Source: Gymnopilus junonius | Taxonomy: Eukaryota > Basidiomycota > Agaricomycetes > Agaricales > Galerinaceae | Assembly (NCBI GenBank): GCA_015501075.1 | Contig: JADNYJ010000295.1 | Span: 1-40,556, forward strand | Reading direction: 5' to 3' | Length of the DNA stretch: 40,556 nucleotides | Shown here: positions 1 to 10,854 of the stretch, piece after piece | Layout of the letters: each line of letters starts with the position of its first letter | Position numbering within the stretch: the first letter of the stretch is position 1 | The notes under the pieces: model-generated | The model's database searches: none | The model's input: only the letters and a program-made list of their open reading frames with translations | Told to the model about the DNA's origin: nothing | Made by a program: the position numbers and the translations under genes

Positions 1-591
1 GTGGCGGCACTTTTCATTCATTCAAAAGGGATGGTTCAAGGCCTTGGAGAGCGCCCAGTTGGTTTTCATGCCTAGGAAGCTTGACCTCAATGCATACCAC
101 ACTGCGTGTGATAAGGTTTTGTCCTCTGACCAAGGATGTGCCATCCAATTACTTGGCGGTTTGGTTGGGTGGATTGCTTCTGAGGTTGTTCCAGACATCA
201 AGATTCTGGAGGGCCCTTCTCTCACCCACAAAGAACTGGTGGCTGTCCACAGTGACAAGATTTTCATTGATGACAAGGCTGACTACATAAAGGTGGAGAT
301 TGTTTGTGGGGTCTACCTCCAGCTCGAAGAGGCCTCCATGACTGCTTCTCATTTGTCTTGGTGGCCCAAGCATGACATTTGGATGGGTGGTGGGTACGCC
401 ATTCCCCAGTGGTCACCTGATGCAGAGAAGTTCTACCAGGACTGGCTGGCGGGGTGGAAAAAGGGGTCTTTGAGCTGAAGAAGATGAAGGAGTGGAAGAA
501 CACAGTGCGGAGGTATACTGCCACAAAGGACATCGAGAAGGCAAGTGACTCCTGGGCAAGGTTGTTTATAAGCCATGATGAACAAGTATGA
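1..591 (+). pseudogene. Frameshifted 3' part of a basidiomycete repeat-associated protein
   Basis: The frame starting at base 2 is open from the window edge to a TGA at 476-478, so the gene begins outside the window. The visible part ends with a Trp-rich stretch (SWWPKHDIWMGG, then WSPDAEKFYQDWL) that resembles, from memory, hypothetical proteins common around transposons in mushroom genomes; I cannot name a domain. In the A/G run at 459-466 the reading moves to another frame that continues as plausible protein (GVFELKKMKEWKNTV, then SWARLFISHDEQV) to a TGA at 589-591. The frame change in a homopolymer means either a real frameshift or an indel in the sequence. Function unknown. Confidence 0.45.
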
Positions 592-838
592 TAAGTAAGT
601 TTCCTATTTTTTTTACTCCACATTGTTGTGGACACTGACAATTCATGGATAGCTATCGCTTTATGGTTATCTATGTTTTACTAGTTACATACTCATTCTT
701 CCTTCTTCACTTCTGTCCCACCCTCTGTGCACCACCTTTTTTTTTCTAGCTTTATTACAGGTATTGTCTTGCCCACCCCTTTCGAGGGCCAAATATATTA
801 TCTTGTTGTCTGTCTTTCATCTGTGTGCCTCAGTTTGA

Positions 839-857
839 GTTGTTGTTGTTGTTGTTG
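839..857. repeat. TTG trinucleotide microsatellite
   Basis: About six uninterrupted TTG units are visible. It is a simple repeat and its only obvious relevance is as a length-polymorphism site. Confidence 0.8.
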
Positions 858-1582
858 ATATGTGTTTATTTCATAGGCTTGTTTTACATGATGATTGTTT
901 ATCACCTATGTAGTGTGACTCGGTGTGACTCAGTTAGTACTCTAAGTGTCTGTGTCTATCTACTTTTTGTTGTTACATCCTGTGGTTTTATCTAATCATG
1001 GCTTGCAATCCGATATCACTATCACTAGGGTTAGGAATGGTCACCCTTGCTACTCCAGAGTTAAGCTATATATAGCATCCTACATCATTCTATGCAACAC
1101 CCCGTCATGCAGGTAATCATTGTCGGCAGCGTGATCCTTGGCAGCTGGTTGCCGTTGAATCCTGAGCAGTTTAGTCCTCACAGACTTGTCCTTTTGGGTC
1201 GGCTTTAGCCACCTTTGATGTCAGAATGTCAAACTTCCACCTTGTGGTCCAGTTGGTCATGCAGACAGGGGACTGGTTTACCAGCCTTGGCAATTACCAG
1301 GTCATTTGACCCCATCCCTATCCTTCCAGCTCCCCACGTGCATCTCGGCAATACCAGCTTTTCACCAGCAAGGAGAGTAACATCACCATAATTTCATCAA
1401 CAAGGTCAGCAAGCATGGGTATGTCATTATCGGCCACTGTGGCTCTATTTGGTCTGACTGCACCTAAGTATACCAACAGCATTCTTAAAGCCTTCCCAAA
1501 CACAAGCTTTTTACCATGGTGTCACCTGGGGGCATGTGAAATGTCACATGGTGTCTAAAGTGTTTTAACCATGTAACTGGCA

Positions 1583-1655
1583 GGGTTCGAACTTGTGTCC
1601 TACTGACTAACCTAGGGTTATTCTGTGATGGTGCCACCTGAGCCACTGCAGCCCC
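1583..1655 (-). mobile_element. tRNA-like Pol III promoter, candidate SINE head
   Basis: On the minus strand the sequence starts GGGGCTGCAG, then has an A-box-like TGGCTCAGGTGGC (1633-1645) and a B-box-like GTTCGAACCC (1583-1592) at tRNA-like spacing. The acceptor ends do not pair and the T-arm stem is poor, so this is not a working tRNA gene. A tRNA-derived SINE head or a decayed tRNA fits best. Downstream on the minus strand the sequence runs on without an obvious 3' tail, so the element's end is unknown. Confidence 0.55.
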
Positions 1656-1726
1656 TCTCAGTTTGAGTAAGAGCATATGTGAGTAGCTTTTGGATGGCCA
1701 CCACTTTTTGTATTAATTCAAGGTGG

Positions 1727-1837
1727 TGGTGGTTCTTAGAACACCATCCTCTTCTGCTGCACAAGTCTGTGGTGCTAAGTGTAACAACCACCACATGACT
1801 TGCACAGCAAAAAAGGATGGTGTTCTAAGAACCACCA
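1727..1837. repeat. Long inverted repeat (hairpin), MITE-like
   Basis: The arms 1727-1750 and 1814-1837 are perfect 24-bp reverse complements (core TTCTTAGAACACCATCCT). Pairing continues inward with a few mismatches, leaving a loop of roughly 10 bases around 1780. The whole 111-bp unit could fold into one stem of about 45 bp. It could be a small fold-back element or MITE, or if transcribed a small-RNA precursor. I see no clear target duplication. Confidence 0.75.
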
Positions 1838-1864
1838 GAACCTCTCATGGCTGAGATACTCCAT

Positions 1865-2245
1865 AGATGTGGTACTTCACACTACGTCTATGTGAGTACT
1901 GTTACTGGAGGACATCCTCTATGTGAGTTGTGTGAGTAGTATTTATGTAGATGTGGTCCTTAGCACCACATCTTTGTAATTTTCTGCATAGTATCCTGTG
2001 TGCTTGCATGCAAAAAAAAAAGTGCAAAGCACCACATCTGTGTGAGTACTCTTATTAGCTCACATTCATATGGTATTAAGCACCTCATCTACCTATGTAC
2101 TCACATAAATTACAATGTAAGTAATAAATAATTTAACAGAAATTTTTTAGAGGTGTAGTTAGTCTGACAGAATGCTTAGCATTTCATTTGAGTAATTGTC
2201 CTCATATAAACATGGTACCAAGGACCTTGTGTATGTGTGTAGTAA
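1865..2245. repeat. Array of diverged short palindromic repeats
   Basis: At least five related units occur around 1865, 1949, 2022, 2067 and 2210. They share a core close to ATGTGGTNCTTAGCACCACAT followed by TGTGAGTACT. The unit at 1949-1973 is itself palindromic (AGATGTGGT against ACCACATCT). The sequence GTGGTGCTAAG near the loop of the 1727-1837 hairpin belongs to the same family, so hairpin and array probably share one origin. Confidence 0.6.
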
Positions 2246-2321
2246 TCTAAAATATCATATAGATACTACTTTTTTGCATAAAAATGATGCTATAGTATAG
2301 AAGCCAGCCTGGTCAGCCCAG

Positions 2322-2362
2322 CCCAATGAACCCAGCCCAGTCCATCCCAATGAACCCAGCCC
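2322..2362. repeat. Short tandem duplication
   Basis: The motif CCCAATGAACCCAGCCCA occurs twice in tandem with slight variation (starting near 2322 and 2346), inside a longer C/A-rich tract. No function is apparent. Confidence 0.6.
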
Positions 2363-3013
2363 ATGGTGAACCCAAGCCCAAGCAGTTATAAAAGTCCCCA
2401 TAACCCTAAGAATGTCCTCCTCCAATGTGATGCTGCTAGCCAGACACCAGAGAGCCAGGAGGAGGTGCTGGGGCTGATGGAGCTTAATGCTGCAATGTTT
2501 GTATTCATTTACCAACTTCATCAACCATTACCACCACTACCACTACACCCTCTGCTTACACACAAGCTATCCTTACTATGCAACCCTCTGTGAATGCTCT
2601 GATATCAACCATCATAGTACTGGTTGTCTTTGGTGAGCCTTCAAACAATCTTGGGTACTAAAATCTTACAGAATCCTGTAGTTGCCTTAGCTGTACTTTT
2701 AGGGCTTTGCAAAGAAGTCAAAGTCTCCAAACTTACTCACTTTCTCATGGGTACAGGCAACTTTGGGATCTACTCAAAGTTCCTTATCCACTTGTATTCT
2801 CTCATTTGAGCTCACTAAGGACACTCGAGGTGACCCTTAGGCTCTCTTATTCCACCAAACACCCTCAAAACATCAAGACTTATTTTTCTTTTCACCACTA
2901 TCTACTTGGGCATAGTACCCTAGTATTTGATTGTTCCATCAATCATCTTACTTGGTTCCTTCGGATTTCCCCTCATCTTATACCATTCCCACACAAAACA
3001 GGTTATTTACAAC

Positions 3014-3030
3014 TGGAGCCCACTGCGAGG
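3014..3030 (+). other. Candidate primer-binding site of the outer retrotransposon
   Basis: TGGAGCCCACTGCGAGG lies two bases after a possible LTR end (TTTACA, to 3011) and about 150 bp before the gag start. A PBS beginning TGG is expected for complementarity to a tRNA CCA end. I did not match it to a specific tRNA. Confidence 0.4.
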
Positions 3031-3179
3031 GGGTTCTAAGGTTTCTTTTGTCTCAAGTTTCATCAAAAATTGGGTGCTTGTTTTCACATCAGTGGAATCA
3101 ATTGCAAACTCGAACTCTTGCCAATATCTGCCCGAGGTAATCTGCATACAATTTGTAGGCTACCCTTCACTACTCAATA

Positions 3180-3644
3180 ATGGATTTATCATTCTACACA
3201 CCTAATGAATCCTCCACCATTTCTGCTCAAAACTTAATGACTCTGCCAGCTGGCACATGCAGAACTAGTCCTATTGAAGATGGACCGGGTTCTCCTATCA
3301 TAGGATGATTAAATCCAGCCCAGTGGATGGATCAAAACAGGGATCGAGATCAGCACAAAGCCAATCAAGAACATACCTGGGCTCATGACAAGCATCAGGA
3401 TACACATAGTGATCTAGATGAAGACCAATTTGAAAAAAGTGTATCAAAGAAGAAACTTCTATCACTCACCTCATTAATCAAACCCAAGATGTCTATGCCA
3501 TCAAGAAACCACTCTTCGGCACCTAAATTTGATGGGCAGCCAAGTGAGCTCACCCGAGTCCTCAATGAAGTCCATTGTCTCAGCACAAGAGCCCTTCTTG
3601 ATGAAGGAGAAATCATTGAATGGGCACTTGAGTACCTTGGATCA
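3180..3644 (+). pseudogene. gag: gag of the outer retrotransposon, 5' part
   Basis: An open frame starts with ATG at 3180 (MDLSFYTPNESST...), runs through a TGA at 3306-3308 and continues to 3644, where the inner element is inserted. It is hydrophilic and leads into a gag-like segment (SSAPKFDGQPSELTRVLNEV). With the insertion and one GATCA copy removed, codon ...GGATCA joins directly to GATGAATATGAG at 13520 in the same frame, which identifies the two halves as one gene. The single stop follows the TGA pattern seen in the nested element, suggesting an original CGA arginine codon. Not functional. Confidence 0.75.
3640..3644. repeat. Target-site duplication, left copy (GATCA)
   Basis: GATCA directly precedes the left LTR, and the same five bases follow the right LTR at 13515-13519. 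A 5-bp duplication is the expected footprint of a Ty3/gypsy integrase. Confidence 0.95.
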
Positions 3645-3991
3645 TGTGACGCAAGGGGTTCTCATGGGAGAAAGTCGACGAGAGGGCAGTTGCAGCACAC
3701 AGAGGAATAAACAGACAGGGATAATGACTGTAGATTCACTGAAGGACTATTCTACAAACAGATAGTGCTTATATACCAGTAGTAGATAGTCATGTGATAG
3801 ATAGTCCGGGTAAACATAGGTGGTGTCATACGAAGTGGGCATAGGGCAAAGGAGCATGTGGTGAGGCGTGGATCAGCATAGTACATATTTAGATTGGTAA
3901 TAAGATGGAATGTAAAGGAGATGGAAGAGGGTTCAAAGGGAGAACATATGTGGTGCAGTTTGTGGGCGAGGGATGATCCGTGGACATTACA
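3645..3991 (-). repeat. 3' LTR of the inner element
   Basis: This 347-bp copy runs from TGTGACGC (plus strand) to ATTACA. It differs from the copy at 13168-13514 at 16 positions (about 95.4% identity), 14 of them C/T or G/A changes at CpG. A TATATAAG box read on the minus strand lies inside it. Confidence 0.95.
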
Positions 3992-4002
3992 CCTGCCCTC
4001 CT
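3992..4002 (-). other. Polypurine tract of the inner element
   Basis: On the minus strand AGGAGGGCAGG lies directly upstream of the 3' LTR start (TGTAATG). This is the expected place and composition for the plus-strand primer of reverse transcription. Confidence 0.7.
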
Positions 4003-4023
4003 GGACTTCTGAAAGAGGTCCGA

Positions 4024-4896
4024 TCAAATTGAAGTGGCAGTGTTGTCATCGTTGGTGAGTTCGTCATTGGTGGGGTATTCTTCGTCGCCCTCAGCATCCA
4101 TATTGTGATCCTCGTCTCCTAGGTTATCCGGTTCCCAAGTCGAGTCTCCAACACCAGATCCCGAAGCTTGCTCAGTCATGAATGGAAGAGGCGCCTCATC
4201 GAAGTCGATGGGATCGTTGGGAGAGTCTGAATCATACTCGACATCAGAGATAGCGGCAGCAGTAGCGATGGTGGCGGCAGAGAGAGGAGTGGAAGCAGAA
4301 GTGGATGTAGTGGGTTTGTTGGTAGTAGAGCCTGTATGGTTAGATTGATGATGACAAATGCGTTCATTATAGCAGGATTTAGCAACCTTGCACCTATTAA
4401 GGGTAGCACTGATGCTATAGAGCTCCTTCTGAGTGCTGGTGTCATGCTTGACTTTCCGCTTCTGGATCTCTTCCTCCCTTCATGCCTGTTGTCGCATAAG
4501 GGTGTCAGCGGCATGTTCATTCAACAGTCGCATTTTGCATTCCTGGTAAGTCTCGTCACGGCGAGTAACCTGCATCAACTCGAACTGGAACTCGTTGAAG
4601 TGGAATGGTTCACCCTCGGGGATATAGATGCCATGCCCATTGACTCTGAAAAAAGCCAGACTGCGATCCTCCTCAGTTTGGTTGTCCAAAGTGTCGATAA
4701 AATCCTGTAGACCTGTGGGACAAGGGAAGTCTATGCCATTCTTCAACTTGTCGAGCTCCTCATCTGACGCGCTGCGAAGCGAAGCATCATAGTCCAAAAT
4801 GGACTGAATCTGAGTTGCTGTTAGAATGACTTGGCGAGGGCGGTAGGGGTACTCGAGATTCTGAGGTAGAGAGAGCTGGTAGGTGGTAGCCGAGAG
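4024..4896 (-). pseudogene. pol: C-terminal tail of the inner polyprotein
   Basis: This stays in the same frame as the integrase/chromodomain segment, separated from it by a TGA at 4897-4899 and broken again by a TGA at 4480-4482. It ends with a TGA at 4024-4026. The N-terminal half is acidic and helical (SASDEELDKLKNG), then a Ser/Thr/Ala-rich stretch leads into a strongly acidic C-terminus (DDNTATSI at the end). I do not recognise a domain. Its position behind the chromodomain suggests an extra polyprotein tail or a small downstream product. Confidence 0.55.
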
Positions 4897-6906
4897 TCAA
4901 CGGAACCCAGGGATATTAATACCAGGAAGAGGCTCCTTGGAAGTAACTGAGGTCCAACTGTCCTTAGCGGTGGCACCATAGTCGCCATGGAAGTTAAGGC
5001 CAGTCTTGGGACCAGAGTGATGTGAAGGTCCTTGCTGCTTGCGAGAGCAGTTATGAGTCATGTTGGCAGTCGATGCAGAGGAAGAGGATGGAATAGATGG
5101 TGAGGTCAAATTGGCTGAGAGGTTGAGAGACAAAGTTAAATCTGGGGTGGAGAAGCGATGGATGGATGAAAACAGGGTGGGTTTATAATCTAAAAAATGA
5201 GGCGTAAAATTAACATCAAAAGAAATATTGCCCAAGAAGATCTGAGGATTGTTAGGGGGCAGCTTTCCCACTCCTTTGGGGAGGTCGGCAATTTTTTCAA
5301 TGCCCAAAAGTTCAAGGTATGCAGTGAGTGCATGGAGATCCACTACTTGTTGATAAGGTAGCCAGGTCACATCTCCCACCCTCCAGTGGATCTCAAAGAT
5401 AGCATGCATGCCTGATCCACTGTGGGATAATATTTTATCAACTGCCCATTCACCATCATTGCCAGAAATATTTGAAATTTGGGACTCCAAACGACCTGGA
5501 AACAACCAATCATCATTTGAAATATGCACCCAAAGCAATGAAGCATGAAATGAATCATGTACACCCCGCCTTTTCAAATCTGAAGGCAGCTCAATTCTGA
5601 AGGTTGAATTTCCAAAGTCCTTCATGATTTTATAAGGCCCAATGTACTTAGGAATTAATTTCCTAGCGAGTCCTCTTGGAAAAGAGATATTTTTAGTCGA
5701 GAGATAGACCAGATCACCTTCCTTAAAGGGTTCAATTCTCCGCTTTCGGTTAGTGTCACGGGTTTGCTTCACACACGCTGCAAGAATGCTATCATGTGCT
5801 GCCATGATGGCTAATTTACGCTGCAATGCAAAATTTCGGATCGAAGGAAACTCATCCGAAGAAGCTGAATTCCAAATCATAGCACGAGGAAGTCAACCGG
5901 TGTTCAAGAAAAAAGGTGAATAACCTGTGCTCTCTGAGCGAGCACTATTAATTGCAAACTCAATAGCAGGTAATTTCTGAACCCAGTCTGTTTGTTTTGA
6001 ATTCACACACTGATGAAGCATTTGAGTGACTGTTCGGTTTGCACGTTCAGTCGATCCATCCGTTTGAGGATGATATGCACTGGACATTCTGAGCCGAGTT
6101 CCAAGAAGATGATGCAAATGTTTCCAAAACACGCTTGTGAATAAAACATCTCGGTCGCTAATTATGTTTCTAGGCAGGCCATGATGCTTATAGACTTCCT
6201 CGAACAGGAGTTCCACTAATTGCTTGGCAGTATAATTAGTTTGAGTAGGAATTAAGTGTACCATTCCAGTGAGCAAGCAAATGACGACTGTAATTGAGTC
6301 AAATGACCCGTTCCTATTGCTGGATTCAGGTAACGGTCCAACAAAATCAATTCCTATAGACTCCCAAGGCTGTCCGGGCACCGGGAGGGGATTCAATAAC
6401 CCATAAGGCTTTTGATTACTCGGTTTACTATGCCGACAGGTGGAGCAAGTCTCACAATAAGCCTTGGTATCAGAAACAATGTCCTTCCACCAGACATGAT
6501 CGCGCAAATAATCAAGGGTTTTTGATGCTCCGAGATGCGCTAACAAGGAATGAGCCTCGGAAATGACTATGTCACGAGCACTTCTACCATCTATAATCAT
6601 CTTAGGTATGCATAGAAGCTTTTTGGTACCTTCTTTTAGGTAAATTAATCTGTCAATCACTTCAAAGTTCCGGAATTCCTTTCTTTTATCAAGGATTGAC
6701 TTGAAGAACAGATCTTCAGTGTATTTTTTTCGAAATTCAGACAAAATATCGATGCCCTCAGTGCTAGAGGACACAATATTCATTAAAGAATCAGGAGGCG
6801 AGCTCAGTACAGCTTCCTCCTCGAAATTGCGGCCTGTCAAGCTTTCAGGATTTGAAGTTCCCACGTCCTGTTCAAAGTTGGCAGGTGTGGGTGCTACACC
6901 CGGCAT
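4897..6906 (-). pseudogene. pol: Integrase with chromodomain of the inner element
   Basis: The N-terminal zinc-binding HHCC pattern is visible (HSLLAHLG ... CETCSTC). The catalytic triad follows as D in IGIDFVGP, D in IISDRD and E in HPQTDGSTERAN, so DDE residues survive. After the TGA at 5893-5895 the frame continues with the GPY/F-like segment (PKYIGPYKI) and a chromodomain (AVDKILSH ... IHWRVGDVTWLPYQQV), which in chromoviruses guides integration to heterochromatin. The stop sits where related elements have arginine (NTG-stop-LPRAM), consistent with CGA to TGA. The frame also passes the stops at 6958 and 4897, all TGA. Not functional as written. Confidence 0.85.
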
Positions 6907-6957
6907 GGTTAATTCTGGTATATTCCGGCTGCTCTGAGTGCAAGAATCAACAGAGCT

Positions 6958-7600
6958 TCATTGATTGTGAGGTGAGGTTCGTCCTTCCCCCTCTGTTGCT
7001 TGTTCTCGAGGTCTCTCGAGGACAGAATTCTTCCTCCTCGCCCTCTTTGGCTCTGCATATACAGGAGCTGGTTTTGCAGCAATACGCGATGATCGCCTGG
7101 GTGCAGCAACGGCGGCTTCTATGCCGGCTAAAATTGGTAAGTCGCTGATCTCGACTTCTGCATCATCATCGACAACATCATAATAGGTAAATTCGCTGCG
7201 AGAGCGGACTGTACCAGGTGCGTCATTAGAATACATCCGTGATAATGCATCTGCTACAACATTTTCGCTCCCAGGCATGTATACCACCTCAAAGTCAAAA
7301 GAACTAATTTTTTCGAGCCATCGTGCTTGACGACCAGACAGGTTCTTCTGATTCAAAAGGTAAGTCAGTCCTTTATGGTCCATTATCCATTTGAATCTGA
7401 CTCCTTGTAATAGGTCTTTATATCTGAGCATGGTTTCTATACCAGCTAGCATCTCAATCTCGTGAACCGGATAGTTCTGCTGTGCAGGATTTAACTTAGC
7501 TGAGTAAAATGCAGCAATTTTCGCCATTTTCCAATCATTTCCTTGACTGACAAGGCCTGATATTCCAGTTGCACATCCATCAGTGACCATCCAAATGGGT
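6958..7600 (-). pseudogene. pol: RNase H region of the inner element
   Basis: The segment begins WMVTDGCATGISGLVSQ and contains the typical late motif (FKWIMDHKGLTYLL) and the tail VVADALSRMYSN that ends Ty3/gypsy RNase H domains. It is in the same frame as the integrase but separated from it by a TGA at 6958-6960. Two single-base shifts at about 7600-7720 disconnect it from the RT. Confidence 0.8.
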
Positions 7601-7609
7601 GGTGCCCCT

Positions 7610-8480
7610 CCATATAACTTAAGGGCACTCGGCGATGATTACGTGCATCTTCAACAAGGCGCTTAACCTCTTCAAATGCACATTGTTCAGTGTAAGTCCA
7701 TCTAAATGTACAGTATCACCCGTTAGATTACTTAAAACACCCATAGGAATTCGTACTCCTGGTACGTCATCGGCTAGATAGCCAACTGAACCTAGGAAAC
7801 CTCGAAGTAAGTCACGATTTGTTGGCGTCTTCCACGCGATTACTGAATCGACCTTTTCAGCATCCATCCGTATACCTTCGTCATCAATGATACGCCCTAA
7901 TAATTTTAATTCAGGTGCGATAAATCGAAGCTTTCCTTTCGAAAGGTAAAGCTTTTCCCTTTTTAGAATATCAAGTACAGTTTTTACATGGCTGATATGG
8001 TCGTTAAGAGTATCGGAGTAAATCACAATATCATCAAGATAAATGTCCATGAAACGACCTATGTGAGCTGAAAATAGGTGGTTCATTAGCACCTGGTAAG
8101 TTGCCGGGGCATTGCAATCCCCAATCTGAATAACAAGACTAACCATATTGCCATCCAGCGTGGTTACAGTAGTCCTGTCGACATGCTCAGGCACTATACA
8201 GATTTGCTCATAGGCGCTTTTGAGGTCTAGTGCTGTTCGGAATGGTTTCTGAGCTGCTCACCTAAGCATTCCATCCATATCAGGTAATGGGGAGGTAAGC
8301 TTATGTGTATTTTTGTTTCTTTCCCGAAGATCCACCACTGTTCGAAGTTCAGCAGGTTTACCATCCTTCTTAGGCTTTGGAATCAGCAACATGGGCACAG
8401 TGTTACTAGCTGAAGTTACCTTCCAGCACCCAGTCTGCAAGTAAGCATCCCGTTTCTCTGCCCACTGAGCTCGAAAAGCC
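7610..8480 (-). pseudogene. pol: Reverse transcriptase of the inner element
   Basis: Typical Ty3/gypsy RT blocks appear in order: PMLLIPKPKKDGK and RTVVDLRERN, then a TGA at 8258-8260, ALDLKSAYEQI, and the catalytic YLDD at 8030-8041 inside FMDIYLDDIVIYS. The thumb/connection part follows (KLLGRIIDDEGIRMD). The catalytic aspartates are intact, but the stop and frameshifts near 8450 and 7720 destroy the product. Near 7640-7715 the expected sequence (RWTYTEQCAFEEVKRL) is found in a third frame, showing paired single-base indels. Confidence 0.85.
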
Positions 8481-8639
8481 TCAGGGCATCGTGAGGGTTG
8501 CCAAGGGTAAGTGCATTTTCATCTATCAAAGGAATAGTATGATTAATTGCACGTAAGGGAGGTAATTCTGTCTCCTGAACATCCTTACAAAGTGGTTCCA
8601 CATAGCGTCGGAGTTCCTCACAAGCACTTTTGACCTCAT

Positions 8640-9070
8640 CTCCTGACATATCACAGCTTGAACCATTAGCTTGGTATCAATGCCAGCCTTTATAGGTAAG
8701 GACATGTTACTTCCAATAATAATGTGTGCAGGATGTAGACCGACACACACCTGGTGTTGGTAAAGCCATGGAGTTCCAAGAATTAGGTCATAATTGTTAA
8801 GGTTAATAATGTCAAAGGCGCGTTCTTCATTAATACCTTGATATTTGAAGTTAACGGATGCTTTAGAGTTAATCTTCGACCTTGAACCTTGCACAGCAAG
8901 TTGCAAACTAAGCGGTGATTCAAGGTTTGTCTTCTTGACCTTCAACTGGTCAGCTAATGTTGACGACATAAAGTCTCCAAGCGATCCTGTGTCAATTAGG
9001 GCACGTGCAGGTTGTCCATCAACCTCAACTTTAATGACAACAGGTTTGGGTAAGACTCATCATTTGTCCT
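8640..9070 (-). pseudogene. pol: Aspartic protease of the inner element
   Basis: The retropepsin active-site motif ALIDTGS lies near 8983-9003, followed by a beta-rich domain and the second typical motif NLNNYDLILGTPWL. Two consecutive TGA codons at 9057-9062 interrupt the frame just upstream. This enzyme would process the polyprotein. Confidence 0.8.
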
Positions 9071-9202
9071 TAACAATGGCTGAATTTCTTTGAACAGCAG
9101 GATATTTATTGCGATCAACTTGAATTCCACCAAGTTCCGTGCAAGCAAAGACGTCAAATTCATCCATCAATGTAGAAGGAGAGGTAGGTTCCCCCCCTCC
9201 AT

Positions 9203-10754
9203 CTATGAGCCTATCCTGCTCAAGACAATACTTGCGGTTCTCCTCATGGACCGGTCCAAGTTAAGGATTTGATCCAGTTGATCATTCCACCAACTAACAA
9301 TATCGAAATTAGGATTTTCGAGGCAATGCCATGGAATGTGCCCACTATGACCTACAAGCCAATCAATAATCAGGATGGTATCTGTAAGTGGTGAATGTGT
9401 CACTTTGAATCGCTGATCTAAGTCAATGTCAGGGTGCAAGTCATCTGCACTTTCCATACATAAGGTGCCCTGAACTCAAGTTTCATTCGAGCCGTAACCT
9501 CTAGAGGATCATGAATCAGAGTAAGCTGATGATGCCGAAGATTCATCCATTCCCCTGCTATTAATTCAGGGCTCTCCAGTTCACATAACCGGGCCATCTG
9601 AAGCGCATACCACCGTCCTAGCGAAAAATTATGATCCCTCAATTGAGCAATATGTACATAGACTTCGAGCCCCATAACTGCATCATATATACAATATAAA
9701 TCACCTTCGCGTGTAACGTCGAAGCGCGAAGTGCCAGTATCAGTCCCGGGGGACATAGCATGGGTTTCATCATCGGGAATGGTTGACATTGCATCAAGAC
9801 TTGATGAATTCTAGGTGCATAAACATCCCCCATAAGACCAACTTTGTGACTGGTGCTCATTTCTGTACCCAACAGGGATTCTGGTTCAGGGCTAGGGAAA
9901 CATTTTTCTCCAAAGTCAGGCCATACCCAGGAGATTATTGGTTGTGCATTCGAGTCCTCATCCGATTCAGATGATGTGATTTCTCCCCAATCTTCATTGT
10001 CTGAGTCTTGATCTGAGTCTAACAACACAATAGGACTATACGGTCATCTCCGCATTGAGTATTCAACATCCCACTGATCCACCAGCTTGGAACTAGCAGT
10101 AATGTAGTGCTTGTCAATATGAACATGATACCAATTGACCAAATTGAACTTAGGATTGTCAAGGAATTCAATTGGAATATCCATTTGAATGTCCAAGTTG
10201 GCATCCTCTATTACATAGAGCAGTGATCCATAGTCTTTGAGATGGACATAGAATCGACCCTCAGGGTCAAAGTTATCCTGGATGCAAGGATAGTAAGAAT
10301 TTATGCCATCTGCTAATAATAATTCAGCTACCGTCCCACGGGCATCACTCATAGGCATTCGTGGAGAGTATAATTCCTTGGGCATGCAAGCTCGCCAAGG
10401 GACCCAAAGGCGATCTAAATGAACTGCAAACCATCTGCATATATCAAACTGAGGCCGTTCAAGTAGGCACTTGGGAAGAATGAAGGACAGTTCCGTCCAA
10501 TCATCGTTAACAAGGTAATGCAGTTCATTGCTTCCAAATTTGATAGGAAACATACTGAACCTTTCTTTAGGTCGAGGTTTCACAATAAATAAATCCCCTG
10601 GATATGGTCCGTTTGCATCTAAACGCTTAATGCCAACCATAGCAAAACAGTCTCCAATCGCATTTCGAGGCAGCATGTATGTGGGCTCATCCCATTTTGG
10701 TACTACAGTTCTGTCAAACTCAAAGTTAATAGCACCCAACGGCATACTATCCAA
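9203..10754 (-). pseudogene. Unassigned internally repeated region between gag and protease
   Basis: After the zinc knuckle the inner polyprotein carries about 500 residues not found in a standard gag-pol. A short motif returns four times: PQFDICRWFAVHLDRL (about 10440), PKFNLVNWYHVHIDKH (about 10135), HNFSLGRWYALQMARL (about 9615) and PNFDIVSWWNDQLDQI (about 9290). Spacings are about 305, 520 and 325 nt, suggesting a unit of roughly 100 residues with one copy lost or lengthened. A TGA at 10044 and frameshifts near 9790 and 9450 break it. No known domain is recognised. It could be an extra structural part of gag or an acquired module. Confidence 0.55.
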
Positions 10755-10854
10755 AACTTCGACAGACTGGTCCGAATTATCAGCAAGCTCTACATTGAAA
10801 TTAGGAATACCCGGAGGCTTCGAGCCCCGGGATTTAACTGTATGTTTATGAGGA

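Larger units (their letters stand above)
592..3011. other. AT-rich non-coding stretch with transposon and repeat debris
   Basis: I see no convincing gene in this stretch. The short open frames are rich in runs and have no recognisable motifs. It holds a TTG microsatellite near 839-857, a tRNA-like SINE promoter (1583-1655), a long hairpin (1727-1837), a decayed repeat array (1865-2245), a short tandem duplication (2322-2362) and, at its right end, what may be the 5' LTR of the outer retrotransposon. Confidence 0.6.

Noticed and set aside
1583..1655. Functional tRNA gene
   Set aside because: The acceptor stem does not pair and the T-stem is poor, despite good A and B boxes.
2624..3205. Plus-strand frames before the outer gag
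   Set aside because: Located in the likely LTR/leader of the outer retrotransposon, with no motif.
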